Below, piece by piece: positions 55,183-64,000 of a DNA stretch of 64,000 bases; position 1 is the first letter of the stretch; every line of letters begins with the position of its first letter. This DNA is from Scleroderma bovista. Its lineage: Eukaryota; Basidiomycota; Agaricomycetes; Boletales; Sclerodermataceae. Location: the NCBI GenBank assembly GCA_037178675.1, contig JAYMGJ010000547.1:1-64000 (forward strand), read 5' to 3'. Under the pieces are notes generated by a model that was not told the DNA's origin, made no database searches, and worked only from the letters and a program-made list of their open reading frames with translations. The translations under genes and the position numbers were made by a program.

Positions 55183-58100
55183 ATGATCTCGACAAGTTAC
55201 TCTCAGGAATGCGTCTGCGGCTGGTCATTTGGTGATACTGGTGCTTTCACAAGACACAAGAAAACCTGTTTGAAGGGTAAAAAATGTCTGGCTCACGTAC
55301 TCAGTCACACAAGGGAATCTTATCGTAGCAAGAAGTGTCACATTGACGATGAAGAATCTGCAAGTTCCTCCCAAATAGTAACTCCAAAGACTGTCTCTCA
55401 TCATGATACCGTTGATGACACTCTGGGCGATACTGTTCTTGAAGTCTCGAACACTCTCGGGTCAATGGATACAATACAGCCTAGGCAGACCAAAGTTTCG
55501 AACGAAGCTCGTGTATCAAGAGTTGACCAGGTGTGTATACTTTTTTTTAATAGGCTTTATCTGACGCATCGCATTGGAGTCATCAGGCATTGTGCAAACT
55601 GAAGGTGACAATGTGCTGTTGTCCATCCGTAGGCCTCAACGAACCAACTGGTGACTCCCAAAACATTTTCGAGACCTGCTCCCAGAGCCCCCCTTGCCAT
55701 TACCTCCCCAAGATGTAGAGGTCCCACTTGAAGTCAACATAATGCAGGCGAACTCGGGCACTTGTCCTACTGCTGCGGTTGCCTCTGTGACGTCAAATGA
55801 CCAATTTTCCTCTCGGGCAGATGGACCTGATCAGTCAGCACAGCTTCCTTCACAGCGATGTGCTGTGGTAGCCACCAAAGTGAATTCATTTGGTTTGTTT
55901 CGCTTATACGACAAAAACTCTATTCCTAGCACCAATGATCCTGAAGATCAGAGTGGGGCTGACCCACTTCCAACAACCAGATTTGAGACACCCAAGATCT
56001 CTCAGCCGTTGCCAAGTTCTTTGAATCTTTTTTACCCTTACCCAAATGAGAATTCATGGCATATCGGTGATTGGTATTGGAATGAAGGCACACAGAAATC
56101 CCAACACAGCTTCAAGAAGCTGATGGAGATCATCACAAGTCCTAACTTTCGTACTGAAGACTTACATCACACGAATTGGACCGCAATCGACCGTCAACTG
56201 GGCAGCCTTGAGATGGTCCATGGCCCCTCTCAAGCAGCACCTGACTTGGAGGAGTGGCAAACTGAGGGTGGCGGTTGGATGCAAAGGGAAATTATCATAT
56301 CTGTTCCATTTCCTTGACGTTTCTTAAATCCCGGTCCAAGAAGCTACACAATCAGCAATTTTTATTGTCGGTGTCTTCTTTCGATCATTCTTGAGGTACT
56401 TTCGGACCCTGTACGCTCCAAAACCTTTCGCTTTGAACCTTACTCACTGCGGTGGAAACATTCGTGTGACGCTGATGATATTGGCGTCTACGGTGAATTA
56501 TTCTCTTCCCAAGCCTTTATCGCCGCACACTGTAACTTGCAGGACGTCCGTCTAGATTCTACTGATTGCACTTTGCCTCGGCGCATTGTTGCACTAATGT
56601 TTTGGTCTGACGCTACTCAGTTAACAGCCTTTGGAGATGCTAAATTATGGCCACTCTACATGTATTTTGGAAATGAATCCAAGTATCAATGTTGCACCCC
56701 AACCATGAACCATTGTTCACATGTGGCATACTTTCAGACGGTATGTGTTTCGTAGTTTCATATTTTGTAGTGATTCAAATTTATTTCAATTCAGCTACCC
56801 GATAATTTTAAGGATTTCGTAGCGGAGCATACTGGCGGTGACAAGTTACCCGGCGACCCTTTGTTCACACATTGTCATCGCGAACTTTTTCACACCCAAT
56901 GGAAAGATCTGCTTGATGAAGAATTCCTTCATGCATATGAGCATGGAGTGATAGTTGCATGTGGGGACAATGTCAAGAGGTGAATCTTTCCTTGGATCTT
57001 CACATATTCAGCAGACTACCCAGAAAAGTATGTACTCGTATTTTGTTTTTACCTACTGAAGAAGCTATGGTAATAGGGTTCTCATAGCCAATATCCGCAA
57101 CCTCAGAGGATGTCCATGTCCTCGCTGTCTTGTCCCAAAGGTAATGTTGCAGAACGTTGCGACGGAAAATGACATGCTGCAGCATGTAATCCTTGCTCAA
57201 CGTGATACTGTGGAGAGACGTGAGAAGATCTCTGCTGCCCACCGGTTGATATACGAAGAACAATATGTTGTCAACACCCCTCAAGTGGAATCCCTTCTCA
57301 AGCCAGAATCTCTGGTCCCAACAATAGTATGTATTCTCGCTGTAACATGGACTTAAAATGTCTTATTATAACTGTCCAGAATGCCTTTTCAGAAAGACTG
57401 GGCCACACAGGTTTTAATTTTTTCCTTATGCTTGTCGTTGACCTGCTGCATGAATTTGAACTGGGGGTCTGGAAATCCATCTTGATACACTTGTTCCACA
57501 TCGTGGATAGCCTTAAGGGTTCGGTGCTGGCTGAACTTGATCGCCGGTAAGCAGACCTGTTTGCTGTTGTAGAACAATCAACAAAGTTGATTGTGGGATA
57601 AGTTTTCGTCAAGTGCCTACTTTTGGCTGGGACACCATTCGGTGTTTTCATAGAAATGTCTCAGAGATGAAGAGGTTAGCTGCTCGAGATTTTGAGGATG
57701 TACTACAAGTCAGTATCGGGTTTTCTGCCATTTCCACTACTGTCTGTCTCACTCAGTATGGCTGATGCATAGTGTTCCATCCCAGTTTTTGCAGGACTAC
57801 TGCCTGATCCTCATAATGCGGATGTGCTTCGCTTGCTGTATGCACTCTGCCATTGGCATGGACTCGCCAAGCTGTGTCTGCACACAGAAGAGACCCTTGA
57901 TATCTTTGAAAGCATGACAAAGGATCTGGGAAATCACATTCGCAACTTCGCCTCGGATACCTGTCCATCATTTGCGACCAAGGAGTTACCCCGTGAAGCC
58001 GAAGCTCGACGATGGCGCCAGGGACAGCAAAATTTGGGCAAGTCAAGCCAACAGCCTCAAGGTGCCACATCACATTGGCATGGACAACAGCTCAAGGGGC

Positions 58101-59594
58101 TCAACCTCCAAACTTACAAGCTACATGCCTTGGTGGATTACCCATCACAGATTAGAATGTATGGCACCACCAACTCGTATTCAACACAATCTGTACATCT
58201 GGTCTTTGTGCATGTTGTACGCAGCTTATTTTTCTACTATGCAGGGAGAACTTGAGCACCGTACAAGCAAAATTCGATTTGCCAGGACTAGTCACAAGGT
58301 GTATGTATCCCAGTTAGCGTCCATAGAGTGGCGGCAAGTCCACATTCGCCGCATCCGTATAAAACGTGATGCGCTCAATCTGGCAGATCCTATTCCAAAC
58401 AAAGTTGAGGAGCACCACATTATCGGCCAATCTCAAAACTTCCCGGAGAACCTCACAGGTTTCATGCAAGCTAATATGGGAGATCCCGCTGTTGAAGTAA
58501 GTCTTCACAGCTCTTATGATTTGGTTGCTGGACTCATTGTTATGACCTACTACTATGAGCATTTCATTTTGAAGCTAAGGGCTCACATCCTCCCTCGCAT
58601 TGTAGCCGTTCACCAGGAGACGAACCCTCAGGCAACACTGGACTCTGCAGTTCATGTCTCGAATGAGACCGTGCTTCAAAGCCCTCTGTTGCAGCTAAAC
58701 CACGTACTTTTCAAAGGAGATCAGATCTACCGCCACCATCTACTTTGTGTCAACTATACCACTTATGACCTTCAACGGGAATTCGATTCCATAAACCCCC
58801 GCACCGATCATCGCGACATTATGTTATTGTCCAGCTCAGATGGCGATTGTCACCCCTTTTGCTATGCACGAGTGTTGGGGATCTTCCATGCCAACATTAT
58901 ATATACTGGACCTGGGACTAAAGACTTTCAGTCACGGCAGATTGAGTTTTTATGGGTACGATGGTTTGAGGTGATACAAGATCATTCCTCGCTGTGGGAG
59001 CAACGAGCCCTTGACACTGTCAGGTTCTTACTGGTAGCCGATAAGGATGCCTTTGGTTTTGTCGACCCTGCCAATGTACTGAGGGGCTGCCATGTCGTCC
59101 CTGCTTTTGGTGATGGTCAACTGCATCCCGAGGGTGCTTCACTGTCTTGTTGGGCGGACGATTCGAATGACTGGAAGCGATACTATATTAACCGGTGAGT
59201 TCCTGGATGGCACCACTTAAATTTAAATAAGTCTAACTCAATTATATTGTCTAGCTTTGTTGATCGCGACATGCTTATGCATTATCATTGGGGTCTCGGC
59301 ATCGGGCATCAATATGCACACACTACAGCATCAGTTAATTCACAGTCTTTTTCCCCTTCTCTGTCTCATTCAAATGGACGTGCCATGGAAGATTACAGAA
59401 ATCTCACTGATGAGGTCATTGAAGGTGACCACTCGGCTGACAGTACTCTGGCTGTTGAACTGGACCTCGAGCCCGAAGCTGAACCAGACTTGGAGTTGGA
59501 TGAAAAGTCTGACTCAGAGTCCGTTTTAGGGGACCATGTTGACATGTATGGATGCCAGGACTTGGATCCTTCAGCCAAATTTTATGAATTTTAA
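55183..59594 (+). pseudogene. Plavaka-type transposase, copy 2 (multi-exon)
   Basis: Starts MISTSYSQECVCGWSFGDTG with a C-x-C...H-x4-C finger (CVCGW...RHKKTC). Then NSFGLFRLYD, FYPYPNENSWHIGDWYWN, the hallmark LMFWSDATQLTAFGDAKLWP with YFGNESKY, HCHRELFHTQWKDLLD, IFTYSADYPEK, VDLLHEFELGVWKS, CSIPVFAGLLPDPHN, YPSQIRMYGTTNSYSTQSGE, EHRTSKIRF, IRRIRIKRD, NYTTYDLQR, RYARVLGI-type (YARVLGIFHANIIYTG), and the end motif FVDRDMLMHYHWGLGIGH, with an acidic tail. The protein would be over 1000 residues. TGA at 56315-56317 (PFP-stop-RFLNPGP) and 56981-56983 (VKR-stop-IFPWIF) stand for arginine; a region at 57130-57180 is scrambled. Introns include one at about 58186-58244 and one at 59195-59253. Confidence 0.87.
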
Positions 59595-60619
59595 CTAGCT
59601 GTATAATATTCCTACCATTGCTATACACCAGAAAAATTCACCCTTATTGGCATTTGATTGAGCACATGGCACTGTTGAGCCCACACTTGTTTGTGACCAG
59701 TGATCATGCTACGGACTTCACTTTGCGTCTGCTAGGTCAATGTTACATCTACCCGATGTCTTACAATGCCAGCCTGCTAGGTGAGTTCGGGAAGTCCACG
59801 ATTGTCCAATGCAGTCTGACCCCAATTGGCGTTGGGTTGTCATTTTCAGTCGTTTCCGTGTTGCCTGCAGACAGCCCATCTCTCCCTGCTTGAATGCCTG
59901 TCCCTCTTGTGATGCGCTCTTCTTCCACTGGACAGACGTCGTCTCCGAGGACGACCAGCTCAAAGCACGAGTGTGCAAGAAATGGCCCATTGGAAAACAG
60001 CACACCCTGTGCCACAAGCACAGCGACAAGGTGGGCTGTTTCTTTTCTCCATCAATACCACATTTAAAACATCATTTTAGCCCTTACCTGCACCACCACC
60101 AGCCTCAACCGTCTCTATCTCGTAGTCTCTATCGTCTTGTGCTTTGAGATCGTGCTCCTCATTGATGCGAATCTCCCTCGTTTACAAGCACCCTCTTGTC
60201 AGACCAGACCCAGCCACAGGACATGTTTACACCTCTTCCCACCTCTGTTATCATTCGTAGTGATTCTCATCAAGCCTGGGTGTTCCGCAAGACAACCTGA
60301 CCTAAGCAGTTACCCACTTGCAAAAAAAGATGTCAACCATGATCTGAATGTTCGCCTCCATACCACAGGACGATAAAGATCTGGCTTCCCCTCGCTGACT
60401 CTCCAACTTTTCGTGGATGTACTCTTGCGACGGCACCTGTACATCCCGCACAATCACAGCGTCTTTGTGCAGCGCGTATCCATTCTGAGTCATGTTTGTT
60501 CATTGCTACAACAGCTTCCTTGGCGCCTTCTGCCATCGAGCCAGTCAGATCGGGCTCGCTGTTGAGCCATGGACCTTTTCCAGGGGCACCACAGCCACGA
60601 AACAAAGTCGTGAAGACGC
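59595..60619. other. Unassigned sequence between transposase and gene relics
   Basis: Several short protein-like stretches appear in shifting frames (for example HPLVRPDPATGHVYTSSH near 60190), suggesting further broken gene pieces, but I cannot name a source. Confidence 0.3.
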
Positions 60620-61620
60620 CCAAGCAGTGTTGCCTCATCTTCTACCTCTCCCTGGTCTTTTCCCAGCGCACTTCAATTGCTCAACAAACCCCCCATTCCC
60701 CACAGTCATCCAGCTCTGCACCTCCCCGGACCCAGTGGTGCGGACGGTTGCGATCGAGTACTTATGCGACAACATCCCTTCTAAATATCCAGAGTACAAA
60801 CACGATGAGTTCATGAAGTTTGCATTCATACCTGCGGAGAATGAAGATGGACTCCATCTAGGCACTATCCGAGAGGTAGTGCATTGATCATTCGTGGGTA
60901 GACACTCGTGCTAAGTGGAATTTCCAGGTCTTCAGAAATTCTAAGTGGAAGCTTCTCGGTTTTCCGGTCGTACAACCTGACTATCGGCAAGTTGCTGCCA
61001 GTAAGTTGGGGGTGCAGGAACACCCACCGACATTACATAGATTTTTTATGCGTGGCTAGGATGCAGGTGTCGGAGCTCGGTCGTCCACGAAGAGTATAAA
61101 GTATTGAGCGAATTACCCAGCACAAAGACTGCCGTTGAACTCTTGTTTTGGAAAGGCTTCCGCTGTTCCTCCATGAGCACACGCACACGCACTACGGTGT
61201 CGTTTTCGTGGCTCTCGAAACCGGAGAACTTCAAAGTGAGGGTCTTTGGGAAATTGACTATAGTCAAAACCCTCGACACTGGCAATGTTCGGTCGGCTCA
61301 TACAAAAGATGCTTCAGCTGCTTCAAAGCGACTGGGGAAAGGGACTATAGCCTAGTTGTGGCTGTCTTACAGCGGCCAGGTGGACATGTATGAGTAAGCT
61401 TCATCTAACATTCAGCGTGAAACCCCTACTCATGCAGAATGCAGGGTGGCAACATCTTTGCGCTGGTTGCTGTTTGAAATGATGAAGGCCAATGACGTGT
61501 TGCTCTTCATGATTATCTTGTCCACAGATCTTAAAGCGTTAAAACGACAAGGCTATAATGGCACGTCTTCGTTGTGGACCACACTGTTGTTACTGATCCC
61601 ATTTAAGTTGATAAGATTCT
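60620..61620 (+). pseudogene. DUF3684-family gene relic
   Basis: Recognisable blocks, in order and in shifting frames: FPAHFNCSTNPPFPTVIQLC, KFAFIPAENEDGLHLGTIRE (to 60866), then after a gap VFRNSKWKLLGFPVVQPDY and ASKLGVQEHPPT (60928-61045), then ERLPLFLHEHTHTRTTVSFS, WLSKPENFKVRVFGKLTI, DASAASKRLGKG, VATSLRWLLFEMMKANDVLL and FMIILSTDLKALKRQGYN (to 61560). They match a large uncharacterised fungal protein family (DUF3684); I recall the block order from basidiomycete members. Middle parts of the protein are missing between 61045 and 61148. Not functional. Confidence 0.75.
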
Positions 61621-61649
61621 CAAGCAGTGACATTGCTGTTCCCCTCCAC

Positions 61650-62607
61650 TAGGGATAGCGATGTGGCGTCGCCAATAGTAGCTATGGAAGCCATTATCCG
61701 ACCGAAGGAGAGGCTCAGTCTCATTAATGTGGCCATGGAACGTGATCTTGCGCATCGTAAGGAGAGGGACCACGGCTACAAGGGATGTCGTGGAGGTGAG
61801 TTTCACTTTCAATAACCCCTCTTCAGGTGTTAATCTGTTCAATGCAGAAACCTTACCAACGGCCTATGCTACCATACCCTCTGCGCCACTGGAAACTCAT
61901 TCCTATGTCTTCTCGGAGTACTCCTTCGCCAGATGGTGTGGAAGACAGGGACAGGAAGCCTGAGTATCTTCGCTATCTTCGCTGCCAGCTGACACGTCTT
62001 GACGACATCTTGCTTGACAGACGAGATGAAACATTTTGCACAAGCATGGTATTCGTGATGACATCACATTGATGTGACGATGCCGCGGTTTTGGTCGATC
62101 TCTTGAGGAGACATTCAATAATGCAGAGGATGGGAGATGGCTTGTCGTCTTCAAGAACGTTGGTGCTTTGACGAGGATGATGATCCCACAGTGACTCCAG
62201 AGGGTGCGGAGGAACAGGACCGTATGCTCGTGGATGACTATGACCCGAGGTATCTGCGTCATATGATGACGTTACTCACTGAACAAGACCAGCAACTCAT
62301 CAATAATGGCGCTACAATCTACGTCTTGCAAGATGGCTGTCTATATGCTGTCACCCCATTTCGAATCGCTGCTACGCTGCCAGTTCACAAAGACACCCAG
62401 AATGTCCAGCGTAGATTTATAAATGGCATCTCGCCCCTTGCAACCTCCCGACAAATGCCTACCAGCATACCGCTACCCTCTGTCCCGAACAGCATGCTGA
62501 TATCTATGCAGGCACACATGAAGGGCATGCAGCCTCCCACCACCATTCCTCATATGTGGATATGTCGTCCACCACGTACTATTTCCCCACTAGTCGAGTC
62601 ACTTTGA
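61650..62607 (+). pseudogene. EPL1: Enhancer of polycomb-like (EPL1) relic
   Basis: Blocks typical of the fungal enhancer-of-polycomb protein, a NuA4 acetyltransferase subunit: DVASPIVAMEAIIRPKER with a following helix (61660-61790), NPYQRPMLPYPLR-type (KPYQRPMLPYPLRHW, about 61842), RLQERWCFDEDDDP and PEGAEEQDRMLVDDYDP (62137-62250), YLRHMMTLLTEQDQQLI, and the Pro/Met/Gln-rich C-terminal part to 62607. Intron-like gaps and frame changes separate blocks. The N-terminal EPL-A part is absent; the first recognisable block begins within 100 bp of the end of the DUF3684 relic, so the two genes are fused here. Confidence 0.75.
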
Positions 62608-63356
62608 GCAATGGCCGCTGCAAGTCCCACCAATGAGCCGTGCCCGACCACCTCGACGCTCTTGCTCAATATGAGCTCTCTGACTGTCACCGTCTCCCTG
62701 ACTGCGCATTCCCTGATCGAACCCAATTATTTCACATCCACAAGGTCAGCAGGGTCCTTTCCGAGAGCATCCTCATCCTGACTTGCATGCGATCTCCTAG
62801 CATCCTCACCATGCCCACTCGCACTCATATTCCAGTGGGTCGGCCCTCAGCATGTCCCCAATGACGCCAGTCTCTCCTCAAAACCTTCCCCAGTGCACCT
62901 CTCAATGCAACCCACTTTCACCTTCAATTCGACGACACTGCTGCAGTTGGTCTTTCACCAATCTTGATCTGGTTCTTCAGTTCCAGGCTGCCAGGCTAGT
63001 ATCGGATCCCACAGCACTTTGTCGGCGCTGAACTTACCGTGGAGAAGAGTGTCCCACGAAAACGAAGCCTCACAGGCACTCTCGCCACCTCCCATACTCG
63101 TCTTGGTGGCCATACAATGCATTCACACTCTCATTCCTACTCAAATGTCACTTCTGGTGGCCACGGCTACACTCACGTGCACGCACACTGTCTCTCCCAT
63201 CTAATTATAACTGCCACCCCCACCGCCTCCAGCACCTCTGACGTCCCTTTCAGCATCGCACGCTTCCCGTTCATTTTCTCTTTCCATTCCCATTCACACT
63301 CGTCCTTGTCCTAAAAGCCCGTCTCCCTGTCAGCTTTCTTTCAATCACAAACCGAG
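62608..63356. other. Low-complexity tail region
   Basis: Ser/Pro/Thr- and His-Ser-His-Ser-type open frames without family signature; may be the low-complexity C-terminus of the EPL1 relic or other debris. Confidence 0.3.
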
Positions 63357-63599
63357 TTGGACGTGAATCCCCATCCTTCTGCTCCATATGATGAAATGGA
63401 TGGCCCTAATTCATACCTGATGGACAATGTTTCAGATGACGAGTACGGGACAACTTTCAATGGCTCAAGTGGTCATGTCCACAGGTCGGTGTATACCCGT
63501 ACCCGTACCGGGTACGGTGTTCAGGTTTTGACCTATGTGTTACCCATGCAGAACCCTAGTGCCCACTTCACTGTACAATCGAGATGCAGTCAGCGGTAA
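63357..63599 (+). other. Protein-like exon followed by TACCCGTACC palindrome
   Basis: The frame reads an acidic segment (PYDEMDGPNSYLMDNVSDDE) up to a possible donor at 63485 (CACAG-GTCGGT). Directly after is GTATACCCGTACCCGTACC and GGGTACGG (63490-63520), a palindromic run of the type I recall at the ends of KDZ-class fungal transposons. Confidence 0.35.
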
Positions 63600-63811
63600 A
63601 CGGTGTGCATTGACGGCGCTATGTAGTACAACCTTGTCGCTACAGCCTTGATAGCATTGATCACGCACTGATGACGGATCTATTATATCTCAACTCGAAA
63701 TGATATCTGCAGACTCGATCTATTTAGGTAAAAAAACGCAACGGCACGGCATCAGCCAGCTGATAAGTTGGAAGCAATAAGAGAGTTGCATCCTCCTCCA
63801 ACGACTGGCAA

Positions 63812-64000
63812 ATGACTGACCCTGACCCTAACTTCAACATGACATCCCAGGCTTGGGATAGCACCTTTGGCGGCGGCCAGGGCCAAATGTTTTTAGATGA
63901 TTTGGATCCGATGAATGCTGACTCAGACAATCGTTACAGCTATGAGGTTCAGCCTTGGAAATCATCCCATCTCATCAATGCATTCAATGGAGGCTTCGAC
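63812..64000 (+). CDS. Partial open frame at window end, unknown
   Basis: ATG 63812 opens 63 codons to the window edge: MTDPDPNFNMTSQAWDSTFG, then a Gly/Gln stretch and DDLDPMNADSDNRYSYEV. Acidic, low in hydrophobics; could be the start of a regulatory protein. No family recognised, continuation outside the window. Confidence 0.4.
   Translation, partial: MTDPDPNFNMTSQAWDSTFGGGQGQMFLDDLDPMNADSDNRYSYEVQPWKSSHLINAFNGGFD

Noticed and set aside
56315..56983. TGA recoded as an amino acid in Plavaka and other genes
   Set aside because: No selenocysteine-type element seen and TGA ends intact genes such as DUF6698 normally; mutation is simpler, though readthrough cannot be excluded without protein data.

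Overview
The window looks like a transposon-rich, gene-poor accessory region of a mushroom-forming basidiomycete (Agaricomycetes). The evidence is: introns of about 46-65 bp with GT-AG ends; two Plavaka-type DNA transposase genes; two chromodomain Ty3/gypsy (chromovirus) elements; and proteins of families I know mainly from these fungi (DUF6698, DUF3684, BTB, CRN-like kinase, a TE-associated integrase-core protein). I cannot name the species. There is no ordinary housekeeping operon or gene block; recognisable host genes (SMC2, enhancer of polycomb, DUF3684, a P-type Ca2+-ATPase) are present only as broken pieces. All family assignments are from memory of family sequences, not from a search.

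Layout. 1-6340: a degenerate, LTR-related tract full of the octamer CCGGAGTT, containing a 30-bp minisatellite, a gypsy pol scar and a young 1068-bp Tc1/mariner element (4532-5599) with identical 69-bp terminal inverted repeats that carries a piece of a second gene. 6341-16293: non-coding and repeat DNA with a solo LTR (7938-8577), a C2H2 zinc-finger gene relic (11943-12395), and GGT/CCA-rich repeat elements. 16294-21885: gypsy element 1, with a 3' LTR, an antisense Zn2Cys6 gene and a pol with one stop, cut off before gag by a repeat. 21876-25424: repeats. 25425-28891: Plavaka copy 1 and a divergent small gene. 29428-29855: an SMC2 fragment. 30349-36638: gypsy element 2 with both LTRs. 38153-45216: a run of single genes (CRN-like kinase, BTB, integrase-core, Cys/His-rich protein). 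45636-48615: the Ca2+-ATPase relic, cut by an LTR-like repeat. 50453-51885: a DUF6698 gene. 52944-59594: a small intact gene, a coiled-coil relic and Plavaka copy 2. 60620-62607: fused DUF3684 and enhancer-of-polycomb relics. The right end is an unidentified partial gene.

The strongest window-wide signal is how the genes die. In at least nine places, in seven unrelated genes on both strands, an otherwise open multi-exon frame is closed by a TGA where the family or context calls for arginine CGA. The two LTRs of gypsy element 2 differ by only two substitutions, both at CpG sites. This points to C-to-T decay at CpG (cytosine methylation with deamination, or a RIP-like process) acting on the whole region, including the host-gene copy.

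The best candidates for something new are the gene-carrying mariner element, the antisense Zn2Cys6 gene nested between pol and the 3' LTR of gypsy element 1, and a recurring terminal motif (CATCAGCAAACC / GGTTTGCTGATG) that bounds G-rich/C-rich repeat elements without a recognised transposase.
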